Of a DNA stretch of 64,000 nucleotides, positions 49,216 to 56,624 are shown piece by piece. Location: assembly GCA_049642725.1 (NCBI GenBank), contig JBARPC010000004.1, forward strand, positions 1-64,000, in the 5' to 3' direction. Position 1 is the first letter of the stretch; each line of letters begins with the position of its first letter. Origin of the DNA: JAGLYZ01 sp049642725 (GTDB lineage: Bacteria > Patescibacteriota > Minisyncoccia > Minisyncoccales > JAGMDC01). The notes beneath the pieces were generated by a model. It was given only the letters and a program-made list of their open reading frames with translations. It was not told the origin of the DNA and searched no databases. The position numbers were made by a program, and so were the translations under genes.

Positions 49216-50197
49216 TTATATTTTCAATTTTCATTTTATTTTTATCAAGCATTCCAATAAGTCCATCTTCGAAAACTGAATACCAGGCGAATTTTTCATC
49301 CTCTTTATCTTTTGTAACTTCTATATACCGCCAGTAAAAAGATAATCCCCTTTCCAAAACAGCAAATTTTACAGCATCAAATAAATATCTTTTTTCTAAA
49401 GCAGTAATTTTACGTTTACTATTGTATCCCTTTAATAAGGCCTTGAAATTACTATTACTCCATTTTTTCCAATTATCTATAAAACACCATCCTCTTATTG
49501 CCTGTCCTAAATCCAGAATTAGCTTTCCGTAATAACAGCGGTCAAAGTCAATAACGCAGGATATCTTATCATTTTTCCAGAGGATATGCCGTTGGCCCAA
49601 GTCCTCATGAATCATTCCTTTGGGTAAATTATTTGGAAAATGTAATTTTGAGAACTCTTGTTCCGCTCTTTTTATAAATTGTGATTTATTCTTAATATCA
49701 CTTTTTAAAACTATTTTTTTCAACTCTTCAAAATTTTTCTTCGTTTTTTCTAAATCCCAGATGTGCATTCTTTTATTTTTTGTCTTATATCCTTCTATCA
49801 ATTTATGAAACCTACCAATTAAACTGCCAAAAATTTCTACTTGGTTTAATGTTGGTGTTAAATAAGCTATGCCTTTATTGTAATGCCGTAAATAACCAAA
49901 TTTGTTATTCCACGCGATAATACAGGAATTATCTTTTTTACAAACAGGCGCTGGAGCCGGGAATTTATTTTTCAAAAGATAATCAATGAGTTCAAGCTCG
50001 GCTGCAATTTCTTGTTTTGAGCGCCAACGTTCTCTTTCTGGGCAAATTCTTAAAATGAATTTTTCCTTAGTTGTTAATATCAAAAAGGTTATATTACCAC
50101 TTGTTGCTAATGGTTTAATTGTAATAATAGAACCTAAATTATAATCTGATAATATTTTTCTAACAACTTTTTTAGAAAAAACAGGTTTCTTTAACAT
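49199..50197 (-). CDS. APH-family (homoserine-kinase-like) phosphotransferase
   Basis: A 332-aa protein kinase-like fold. Nucleotide-binding N-lobe (SGNITFLILTTKEKFILRI, with the Lys in FILRI-near position uncertain), catalytic loop GMIHEDLGQRHILW and metal-binding VIDFDRCYYGKLILDLGQ. In the family catalytic loop HxDxxxxN the Asn is replaced by His here, so activity is uncertain. Candidates include homoserine, choline or aminoglycoside-type kinases; the substrate cannot be named. It faces the P-loop gene tail to tail. Confidence 0.7.
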   Translation of the reverse strand: MLKKPVFSKKVVRKILSDYNLGSIITIKPLATSGNITFLILTTKEKFILRICPERERWRSKQEIAAELELIDYLLKNKFPAPAPVCKKDNSCIIAWNNKFGYLRHYNKGIAYLTPTLNQVEIFGSLIGRFHKLIEGYKTKNKRMHIWDLEKTKKNFEELKKIVLKSDIKNKSQFIKRAEQEFSKLHFPNNLPKGMIHEDLGQRHILWKNDKISCVIDFDRCYYGKLILDLGQAIRGWCFIDNWKKWSNSNFKALLKGYNSKRKITALEKRYLFDAVKFAVLERGLSFYWRYIEVTKDKEDEKFAWYSVFEDGLIGMLDKNKMKIENIIKRTT

Positions 50198-50222
50198 TAT
50201 TTACTATATCAAAATAGATGTC

Positions 50223-50266
50223 AAAAATAAAGCCCCGCTTCCAAATAGGACAAACGAGGGCTTTAA
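50223..50266 (-). terminator. Terminator after the 44-residue gene
   Basis: On the minus strand AAAGCCC (50258-50264) pairs with GGGCTTT (50229-50235), followed by ATTTTTG. Confidence 0.65.
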
Positions 50267-50290
50267 AGATTCTTAATCAAAACATTCAAT

Positions 50291-50425
50291 CTAAACTCCA
50301 GGAGTTGGAGGTGCTTGCGATGTTGGTCCTTGAGGCAGGTTTCCGCCTTTCTTTTTTTTCATCAAAATGAATCCGGCTACTGCTACTACCACAAGAATTA
50401 AAATTATCCAAGTAAGAGTTTCCAT
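50291..50425 (-). CDS. 44-residue single-pass membrane protein
   Basis: A short frame METLTWIILILVVVAVAGFI followed by LMKKKKGGN and a Pro/Gly/Gln-rich tail ending PPTPGV. One membrane helix (4-21) with a positive flank suggests an N-out or tail-like anchor. The leader upstream (50426-50520) has a GGGC/GCCC hairpin and a TATAAT box (50509-50514), and a terminator follows, so expression looks real. The family is unknown. It fills an otherwise empty 333-base spacer. Confidence 0.6.
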   Translation of the reverse strand: METLTWIILILVVVAVAGFILMKKKKGGNLPQGPTSQAPPTPGV

Positions 50426-50530
50426 ATTAATTAAGATAATTATTTAATAAACTCTACGACCTTTTTAAGGGCTTTCTTGTCTGCCCAAATCGATTATTTT
50501 ATTATCCCATTATAACACCATATCATCTTG

Positions 50531-51895
50531 TCAAACAATAGCTATCTGTGGATAACTTAATTTATAGATATCCCCTGCTCCCATTATAATGAGAATTTCT
50601 TTGTCTCTTAAATTCTTTTTTAAATAAGCCGCTGTTTGCTTAATAGATGAAATATATTTGACATTTCTTGTCATAGCAAAATTTGTCAAGTTGTTTTTTA
50701 TTTCTTCAACTAATTTTTCTGAACTAACTTTGCTTTTAATTTTTTTCTCTTCCCTACCAGCCACATCATAGATGTCTGTAATAATTAACCTATCAATCCA
50801 ATTTTTATCTATTGCTTGCTTAAAAACTTTAACAAAATCATTAAATAAATAATATGTTCTTTGATATTGATGGGGCTGAAAAACACACCAAATTTTCTGT
50901 TTGGAAAACTTTTCCCTGCATGCTTTTAAGGTTACTTTTACTTCTGTTGGATGATGAGCATAGTCCGAAATAATAAATAATAAATGATTATTGATAGTTG
51001 TTTTTTTTATTTCAAAACGGCGCCATGAACCTTTATATTCTGACAATACCTTATAACTAACCTTATCTGGAATTTTTAAAGTTCTAGCTATACTCAAAGC
51101 GGCTAAAGCATTATAAATATTGTGTTCCCCAGGCACCTTTAAAATTTTTTTTAGTTTCTCGGTATCCTTTTGTTTTATAGAAAAACTTCTTTTTTGTACT
51201 TGAATATGTAGTTTTGAAATATTCTTATCTTCTCTATTCGTAATTAGTATCCCATTTTTTGGTAAATGCGAAACAAACTTTTCAAAAGCTTTTAAGATAT
51301 TCTTTAAGTTTTTATAATAATCCAAATGTTCTTTTTCAATATTGGTAATAATAGCAATTTTAGGCCAATAATTCAAAAATGATTCTTCATATTCGCAGGC
51401 CTCAATAATTAAATATTTACTCTTGCCCATGCGAAAATTTGAATTCTTAAATTCTTTAACTTTTGTTCCAACAATTACTGTTGGGTCCAATCCAGCTTTA
51501 ATTAAAATCAAAGCAGTCATTGCTGTGGTTGTGCTTTTTCCGTGAGTGCCGGTTATGGCAATAGTAAAGTATTTTTTTGTTAATTCTCCCAAAGCTTCTG
51601 GATAAGATAAACATTTAATGCCCAATTTTTTCGCCTCTTTTAATTCTGGATTATCTTCCTGAACTGCCGGGCTATAAATTACTTTTAAAAATTTATCTTT
51701 TTCTCTACCTATAATTTTTGTCAAATTTTTAGCATTATGGGCTCCAATAAAAATTTTTGGTCCCTGCTTTTTTAATTTTTCAGTGATTTCTGAAGAAACC
51801 AAATCAGAACCAGAAACTTGCTCGCCTATTTCTAAATAATATTGAGCTAAAGCAGAAATGCCTATTCCGCCGATACCGATGAAATGAATTTTCAT
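50531..51895 (-). CDS. murC: UDP-N-acetylmuramate--L-alanine ligase MurC
   Basis: MurC starts the stem peptide by adding L-Ala to UDP-MurNAc. This 454-aa protein has the dinucleotide-like start HFIGIGGIGISALAQYYLE, ATP loop AITGTHGKSTTTAM, EACEYEESFLNYWP, NIEKEHLDYYKNL, and the C-terminal DYAHHPTEVKVTL plus VFQPHQYQRTY. The start overlaps the thpR stop (ATGA). It acts before MurD and the MurF-like ligase of this window; murE, murA and murB are not here. Confidence 0.95.
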   Translation of the reverse strand: MKIHFIGIGGIGISALAQYYLEIGEQVSGSDLVSSEITEKLKKQGPKIFIGAHNAKNLTKIIGREKDKFLKVIYSPAVQEDNPELKEAKKLGIKCLSYPEALGELTKKYFTIAITGTHGKSTTTAMTALILIKAGLDPTVIVGTKVKEFKNSNFRMGKSKYLIIEACEYEESFLNYWPKIAIITNIEKEHLDYYKNLKNILKAFEKFVSHLPKNGILITNREDKNISKLHIQVQKRSFSIKQKDTEKLKKILKVPGEHNIYNALAALSIARTLKIPDKVSYKVLSEYKGSWRRFEIKKTTINNHLLFIISDYAHHPTEVKVTLKACREKFSKQKIWCVFQPHQYQRTYYLFNDFVKVFKQAIDKNWIDRLIITDIYDVAGREEKKIKSKVSSEKLVEEIKNNLTNFAMTRNVKYISSIKQTAAYLKKNLRDKEILIIMGAGDIYKLSYPQIAIV

Positions 51896-52449
51896 AATTT
51901 TACGCTTTCTAAAATCGCATACTCCGCTCCCCCACGTTTTAATCTGCTTTCCATTATTTCAATTGAATTTACTGGAAAGTCTAAAGAAATTTCTTCGTCT
52001 ATTTCTGGTGTTTCTTCTGGTTCTATTCTTCTCCATTCCCAAACTCTAATTCTGCCCAAGGTAATATGAGGTGAAAAAACCCTATTTTCTGAAGTAAAAT
52101 TAATCCCTGAATCAATTAAGGACTTTTCTAAGTCGTTTTTCAAATCAGTTAATTCTTTTATTCTTTCTCCTGCTACCCAAACCATTCTTGGAGGTATTTT
52201 TTTAGGGGGGCCATAGCAAATTCTATTCAAATTTATAGAAAAGGACTGATGTCGTACAGCAATTTCTTTAACAGTTTTATTAATTTCTAAAATCTCTTGA
52301 TTATTCAGATTACCAAGAAAAATTAAGGTAATATGAAGATTGTCTGATTTTACCCATTTAATAGGTAAATTCGGCCATTTATCCTGATAACTTAAAAGTT
52401 CTCTTTTTATATTTTCAGGCAGATTTATAGCAATAAAAATCCTTTTCAT
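51892..52449 (-). CDS. thpR: RNA 2',3'-cyclic phosphodiesterase (2'-5' RNA ligase family)
   Basis: A 185-aa 2H-phosphoesterase with the two signature His-x-Thr motifs, HITLIFLGNL and HITLGRIRV, each on a beta strand of the two-lobed fold. It opens 2',3'-cyclic phosphates on RNA and can ligate tRNA halves in vitro in the E. coli enzyme. The start at MKRIFIAINLPE is preferred to a longer frame. Coupled to murC by ATGA overlap; its promoter region is shared with the divergent TFB gene. Confidence 0.88.
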   Translation of the reverse strand: MKRIFIAINLPENIKRELLSYQDKWPNLPIKWVKSDNLHITLIFLGNLNNQEILEINKTVKEIAVRHQSFSINLNRICYGPPKKIPPRMVWVAGERIKELTDLKNDLEKSLIDSGINFTSENRVFSPHITLGRIRVWEWRRIEPEETPEIDEEISLDFPVNSIEIMESRLKRGGAEYAILESVKL

Positions 52450-52473
52450 CATTAGTTTTAATGTATCAGAATC

Positions 52474-52502
52474 TTGACTTTGTTTCAAGGTTTTAGTATG
52501 AT
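52474..52502 (+). promoter_or_regulatory. Bacterial-type promoter of the TFB gene
   Basis: TTGACT (52474-52479), a 17-base spacer and TATGAT (52497-52502), each one base off consensus. Transcription would start near 52509, giving a 40-base leader with GGTGAT ahead of the ATG. No archaeal BRE-TATA arrangement is evident. Confidence 0.65.
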
Positions 52503-52548
52503 GAGAAAAGAGTTTTGTTATTTAAAAATAGAAAAATTGGTGATAAAA

Positions 52549-53607
52549 ATGAGCGTAGAAGCTAAAGAAAGATTGAGAGATAATAACGCATCTATTGTCC
52601 AGAATAATTATTATAATATAGGCGATGATACAGACATAGAAGGTCCAAATAGAATAAGAAAATGCCCTGAGTGCAGTTCTAAATGTTTGGTAAAGGATTA
52701 CAAAAAAGCAGAGATTTTTTGCGCTGATTGCGGTATGGTAATAGCAGAAAATATCATAGACCTCGGTCCCGAATGGCGCGCTTTTGACCCTGAACAGACA
52801 TTAAAAAAGACAAGAGTTGGAGCTCCGATGACTTATAGAATACACGATAAAGGATTGGGTACTGTTATAAACTGGGGTTCGCCGAGTAAAGAGCAATACA
52901 AGTTAAAGAAATTGCATAAGCTGACATATATTACTAAAACAACCGAAAAGAGCTTTATTTTCGCTCTTTCAGAGATAGACCGTATGGCATGCGCGCTTAA
53001 ACTACATGTGAATATCATAGAAAGAGCATCTATGTTATACCGAAAGGCGATGAAGAAACATTTGATACGCGGAAGAAGCATAGAAGCTTTGACTACCGCT
53101 CTCTTATACATTGTCTGCAGACAATACGGAGTGCCGCGAACACTGGACGAAATTACAGAATTTTCAAGAGTTAGAAAGAAAGAAATAAGACGAGCGTATT
53201 TCTTTCTCTTGCGGGAGCTTGATTTAAAGGTTTCGCCTGCTTCTCCTGTTGACTTCGTGCCTCGTTTCTGCTCCTTGCTTAATTTAGGTGGTGATATAAG
53301 AGCAAAAGCAATAGAGATAATAAAGAAGGCGGCGGAAACGGAATTGACCAATGGGCGAGGGCCGATAGGGATAGCAGCAGCGGCTATTTACATTGCTGCG
53401 ATTTTAAGCGGTGAGCATCAAAGCCAAAGCGAAATAGCAAAAGTATGCGGCACAACACCAGCAACGATAAGAACCAGATATAAAGAAATGACAGTATTGT
53501 TAGAAGAGGATACGCTTCCCTTTCTCTGTTCCGATGGACGCGTGTGCAGAGTACTAAAGGAGAATTCCGAACAAAAAAATATTCTGGACAAAAAACAAAA
53601 AATATAG
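52549..53607 (+). CDS. tfb: Archaeal-type transcription initiation factor B (TFB/TFIIB)
   Basis: A 352-aa protein with the whole TFB layout. The zinc ribbon uses C39, C42, C58 and C61 (CPEC and CADC). The B-reader region GPEWRAF is at 73-79, and the B-linker region holds TRVGAPMTYRIHDKGLGTVI (88-107). Two cyclin repeats follow, about 135-225 and 230-318. The second ends in a helix-turn-helix, SQSEIAKVCGTTPATIRTRY (292-311), which in archaeal TFB reads the BRE. A 30-residue N-terminal extension and a ~35-residue tail flank it. In archaea TFB works with TBP to recruit RNA polymerase; no TBP is seen here. GGTGAT sets the ATG at 52549. Neighbours are bacterial, so transfer from archaea is inferred. 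Confidence 0.93.
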   Translation: MSVEAKERLRDNNASIVQNNYYNIGDDTDIEGPNRIRKCPECSSKCLVKDYKKAEIFCADCGMVIAENIIDLGPEWRAFDPEQTLKKTRVGAPMTYRIHDKGLGTVINWGSPSKEQYKLKKLHKLTYITKTTEKSFIFALSEIDRMACALKLHVNIIERASMLYRKAMKKHLIRGRSIEALTTALLYIVCRQYGVPRTLDEITEFSRVRKKEIRRAYFFLLRELDLKVSPASPVDFVPRFCSLLNLGGDIRAKAIEIIKKAAETELTNGRGPIGIAAAAIYIAAILSGEHQSQSEIAKVCGTTPATIRTRYKEMTVLLEEDTLPFLCSDGRVCRVLKENSEQKNILDKKQKI

Positions 53608-53633
53608 GGAATTTGATTTTCCCTGTTTTTTTT
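53606..53633 (+). terminator. Terminator of the TFB gene
   Basis: The stem AGGGAA/TTCCCT (53606-53624) starts within the TAG stop, followed by G and eight T residues. The TFB gene is thus a single-gene transcript. Confidence 0.8.
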
Positions 53634-53658
53634 ACAAAATAATGATAAGATAAAAGTA

Positions 53659-54558
53659 GTGAAAGAAGCAATATTATACAAAAAACTTAAAAATAAAGAG
53701 GCAGAGCAATTCAACAGGGTGAAATGCCAAAATTGCGCTCATTATTGTGTTATTAAGCCAGGCCAGCGAGGAATTTGCGGAGTAAGAGAAAATATCGGCG
53801 GTAAATTATATGCTCTCAATTATAACAAAGCAATTGCTCTAAATATTGACCCGATTGAAAAGAAACCATTATATCGCTTCCTGCCCGGCACACAGTCATT
53901 ATCTGTAGCTACCGTCGGATGTAATTTTAGATGCGCAAATTGCCAAAATTATGATATTTCTCAAATTCCACAGCTCATTGGAAAAATTGAAGGAGAAAAC
54001 TTGCCTCCAAAAGAAATTGTCAAAATTGCTAAAAAAAATAATCTGCCTTCTATCTCTTATACATACACCGAACCAGCTATTTTTTCAGAATATGCTTTAG
54101 ATACAATGAAATTAGCCAAAAAGCAAGGAATAAAAAATGTCTGGGTCAGTAATGGTTTTTGGTCAAAAGAATTATTTGATTTGATTTCACCTTATTTAGA
54201 CGCAGCTAATATTGATTTAAAAAGTTTTTCTGATGAGTTTTACAGAAAATACTGCGGCGGCCGACTTGAGCCTGTTTTAGACACTTTAAAAAGATTAAAA
54301 AAGAAAAAAATCTGGATTGAAGTTACAACTTTGATTATTCCTACTTTAAATGATAATGAAAAAAATCTAAAAAATATTGCTGATTTTATTAAAAAAGAAT
54401 TAGGAGCTGGAATACCTTGGCATATCAGCCGATTTTCAGGAGCAATTTCTTGGAAACTTCAACACTTGCCAGATACTCCGATTGAAACTCTTAAAAAGGC
54501 AGAACAAATCGGCAAAAAATCTGGTTTAAAATATATTTATCTCGGTAATATTCTATGA
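53659..54558 (+). CDS. AmmeMemoRadiSam system radical SAM protein
   Basis: A 299-aa radical SAM enzyme. The cluster motif CNFRCANC (CxxxCxxC) lies at about 93-100; an N-terminal cysteine-rich patch CQNCAHYCVIKPGQRGICGVRE precedes it, as in the pyruvate-formate-lyase-activating-like branch. YTEPAIFSEY and VSNGFWSKE are further conserved. The family co-occurs with Memo-like and AMMECR1-like proteins, both found here within 3.5 kb. The substrate of the system is not established. A GTG start is used; no better ATG is in frame. It overlaps the next gene by 4 bases. Confidence 0.88.
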   Translation: MKEAILYKKLKNKEAEQFNRVKCQNCAHYCVIKPGQRGICGVRENIGGKLYALNYNKAIALNIDPIEKKPLYRFLPGTQSLSVATVGCNFRCANCQNYDISQIPQLIGKIEGENLPPKEIVKIAKKNNLPSISYTYTEPAIFSEYALDTMKLAKKQGIKNVWVSNGFWSKELFDLISPYLDAANIDLKSFSDEFYRKYCGGRLEPVLDTLKRLKKKKIWIEVTTLIIPTLNDNEKNLKNIADFIKKELGAGIPWHISRFSGAISWKLQHLPDTPIETLKKAEQIGKKSGLKYIYLGNIL

Positions 54559-55166
54559 TTTCTTTTGCTTGTTTTTCTCCTCATCCTCCGCTGCTTTTGC
54601 CTGAAGTTGGTTCTCCAGAGGATAGAGAAAAAGTTAAAAAAACAATTGAAAATTTGAAGTTTTTAGGAAAGAAACTAAAGGCAACTAATCCTGATACTAT
54701 TATTATTTCCTCTCCTCACCCGGACTGGGGTTTTGATGTTCCTCTTTATTTTTTAAATCCTAAACAACGTATTCCAAGCAGACAATTATTTATTCCTGAC
54801 AAAACCCCTGATTTTTATTATGAAAGAGGAAAACAATTTTATAATAAATTAGAAAAAGATAAAAAGTATGCTTTAATCGCTTCTGGTGATATGTCTCATT
54901 GCCTTAAAGAAAATGGTCCTTATGCTTTTCATCCTGACGGGCCGAAATTTGACAAAGCCCTGATTGAATACCTAAAGAAAAAAGATATTAAAAGCTTTTT
55001 TAAATTAGACGAATATTTTCCAAATGCCGGTGAGTGCGGTTTGCGTTCATTCTCTTTTATTTTAGGAATTTTAGACGCCTCAAGCATAGATTGGCAGCCA
55101 GAAATCCTGTCTTACGAATCCCCTTTCGGCGTCGGCTACCTTGTTGTAAATTTCAAATTACGATAA
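54555..55166 (+). CDS. AmmeMemoRadiSam system protein B/Memo-like, LigB-superfamily
   Basis: A 203-aa protein of the class III extradiol dioxygenase (LigB) fold, the Memo relatives. Metal-ligand-like histidines are in FSPHPPLLLP at the start, ISSPHPDWGF and SGDMSHCLKENGPYAFHPDG, and FDKALIEYL follows. Human Memo has a copper-linked redox role, but bacterial members are not understood. Coupled to the radical SAM gene by ATGA overlap; the AMMECR1 partner is 1.5 kb downstream beyond an RNA locus and an opposing gene. Confidence 0.82.
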   Translation: MISFACFSPHPPLLLPEVGSPEDREKVKKTIENLKFLGKKLKATNPDTIIISSPHPDWGFDVPLYFLNPKQRIPSRQLFIPDKTPDFYYERGKQFYNKLEKDKKYALIASGDMSHCLKENGPYAFHPDGPKFDKALIEYLKKKDIKSFFKLDEYFPNAGECGLRSFSFILGILDASSIDWQPEILSYESPFGVGYLVVNFKLR

Positions 55167-55172
55167 TTTCGC

Positions 55173-55201
55173 TTGACATTGGCCATAAAATTTGCTATTT
55201 T
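55173..55201 (+). promoter_or_regulatory. Promoter of the ncRNA locus
   Basis: Perfect TTGACA (55173-55178), a 17-base spacer and TATTTT (55196-55201). The start of transcription near 55208 coincides with the first paired base of the predicted RNA. Confidence 0.6.
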
Positions 55202-55207
55202 GATAGT

Positions 55208-55440
55208 ACTCCGACAGTTTAGTAGTGAAAAATATAATGTAGATGCCATACACTACTCAAATAACAGAAAACCAATTTATGATTTCAGTTCGGAGCATAC
55301 CCGGATAGCGAAACATCTATACCAGAATAAAGGAGAATAAAGGTTCAAATAACCTTTACCTTAAATGAGAAGCAAGAGCCAGGAGGTCTTGCACAAAGAC
55401 AAGGGGCCTTACCCCTTTTCTCCGGGTATACAGTAAATTT
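55208..55440 (+). ncRNA. Structured RNA of unknown family
   Basis: Between the Memo-like gene and a tRNA lies a region with its own promoter and no convincing protein. Two domains can be drawn. Domain 1 is closed by CTCCGA (55209-55214)/TCGGAG (55290-55295), with an inner AGTAGTG/CACTACT stem (55221-55227/55251-55257). Domain 2 is closed by a perfect 9-bp stem ATACCCGGA/TCCGGGTAT (55297-55305/55421-55429), with inner hairpins AAAGGT/ACCTTT and AAGGGG/CCCCTT. It lacks the marks of tmRNA, RNase P RNA and SRP RNA. A 23-codon frame (55365-55436) has no Shine-Dalgarno at a useful distance. Confidence 0.55.
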
Positions 55441-55454
55441 AAAATTGAATAAAA

Positions 55455-55527
55455 GAGTGCGTAGCTTAGTGGCAAAGCCGCCGAGTGAAATCGGAGGAGA
55501 CCGCCGGTTCGAATCCGGCCGTACCCA
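55455..55527 (+). tRNA. tRNA-like gene with irregular anticodon arm, possibly tRNA-Phe (GAA)
   Basis: Acceptor GAGTGCG/CGTACCC has one A-C mismatch and one G-U; D-arm GCTT-AGTGGCA-AAGC and T-arm GCCGG-TTCGAAT-CCGGC are sound. The anticodon region CCGA-GTGAAA-TCGG leaves a 6-base loop instead of 7; with T33 aligned the anticodon would be GAA. The variable region is then 7 bases. It could be a working odd tRNA, a decayed tRNA or a tRNA-like end of the upstream RNA, which lies only 15-25 bases before it. Confidence 0.5.
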
Positions 55528-55593
55528 TTTAGAGGAAAATCATTAAATCTCCCTCTTTTTTATTTGCTCAAATCATTGTAGAAGAATTTTTGA

Positions 55594-55626
55594 ATAAAAA
55601 AAGCAGACATGATAATTTTGTCTGCT
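55594..55626 (-). terminator. Terminator after the 274-residue gene
   Basis: The stem AGCAGACA (55602-55609)/TGTCTGCT (55619-55626) is followed on the minus strand by a T-run. It may also stop plus-strand transcripts from the RNA locus. Confidence 0.8.
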
Positions 55627-55638
55627 ATATTCTATATA

Positions 55639-56463
55639 CTATTCGTACCCATTTAAGACGTCTTTCTTTATAAGATTTCGGGATTCCTGGTTAGTTAACA
55701 ACTCCATCGTTTCTAAGCGGGCTAGAACATAACCTATCCAACGGCCTGCTTTCCCCGAAGTATTATTCATCTTTTTGATTTCTTCTGACATCCATAGTAG
55801 ATGAGAGGGTAAATCAGTGATTCCTTGCCTTGGTTTTGCTTTTGGAAAGTTCTTTTTTATGATGTTTGTAATTGCTTCTATAGTGTTAGGATAGTATTTT
55901 ATTTCGTTCTTTTCTGCTGCTAATTTTGCTTGTAAAAATCGGTTGGACTGATAAAAACTCTCTACTGTTCCAGAATCCCACCATCCTTTAATCTCTGGCT
56001 CTCTTATAAGGTTAGACCTGTGAAAAGGAACTTTTCCCGGAGACAGGATGACACTCAAAGGATGCATTCCTTTTTCTTGTCTGATACGAATTAACTTTTT
56101 GCCCTGAAAACATAGTCCCATTCTAATCAGCACTCGGCGAATAGCAATATCCTGGATGTGTGTTCGCGGTGTTTCTTGTTTTAAGTAATCAAATCCTGAC
56201 TCAATATTTGATGGTTCGTCATCATAGACATTTACTGCCTCGGTAGTAAGCTGTTCCAGAATGTCTGGATTGTCTTGCAAAAATTTATAGTAGGCATCCT
56301 CATATAAAGTACAAACGCCGAGAAAACCAACGAATGTCTCACCGACTTCCCATACTAAACGCCAATTTTCTTTACCGTATTCTTCATTCCATTCTTTGTG
56401 TCTTCTCTCACGATACTTTCCTATATACCCAGGTCGTCCAATCTTCACCCATTTTTCTTTCAT
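55639..56463 (-). CDS. Hypothetical 274-residue protein
   Basis: A soluble basic-acidic protein (MKEKWVKIGRPGYIGKYRER) with GKENWRLVWEVGETF, an acidic stretch VYDDEPSNIESGFDYLKQETPRTHIQDIAIRRVL, and ILSPGKVPFHRSNLIREPE. The family is not recognised, although similar starts (GxPGYIGxxR and NWRLVW) seem familiar from other CPR genomes. No membrane segment or known catalytic motif. A GGTGATAGG Shine-Dalgarno is ahead of the ATG, with TTGACA at 56550-56555. It interrupts the AmmeMemoRadiSam genes on the opposite strand. Confidence 0.6.
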   Translation of the reverse strand: MKEKWVKIGRPGYIGKYRERRHKEWNEEYGKENWRLVWEVGETFVGFLGVCTLYEDAYYKFLQDNPDILEQLTTEAVNVYDDEPSNIESGFDYLKQETPRTHIQDIAIRRVLIRMGLCFQGKKLIRIRQEKGMHPLSVILSPGKVPFHRSNLIREPEIKGWWDSGTVESFYQSNRFLQAKLAAEKNEIKYYPNTIEAITNIIKKNFPKAKPRQGITDLPSHLLWMSEEIKKMNNTSGKAGRWIGYVLARLETMELLTNQESRNLIKKDVLNGYE

Positions 56464-56624
56464 TTTTTCCTATCACCTATTTGTTTTACATTCTCTTATT
56501 AAATTTGGAAGGTTACTAATAATATAACTTATCACAGGACAGAACTCTTTGTCAAATTTTTAGACATCAAAATGGGGTTTTTGACCCTCTTTTTTATTTG
56601 ACTGAATCGTTGTAAAATAAGTTT

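Noticed and set aside
55365..55436. 23-codon frame MRSKSQEVLHKDKG and on inside the RNA locus
   Set aside because: It overlaps the 9-bp closing stem, has no Shine-Dalgarno at a useful distance and does not resemble a tmRNA tag.
55208..55527. tmRNA, RNase P RNA, SRP RNA or 6S RNA as identity of the structured region
   Set aside because: No tag frame or GATTCGAC start, no P4 words (GAGGAAAGTCC, ACAGAA), no GGAAGCAGC tetraloop region, and no single long bubble hairpin.
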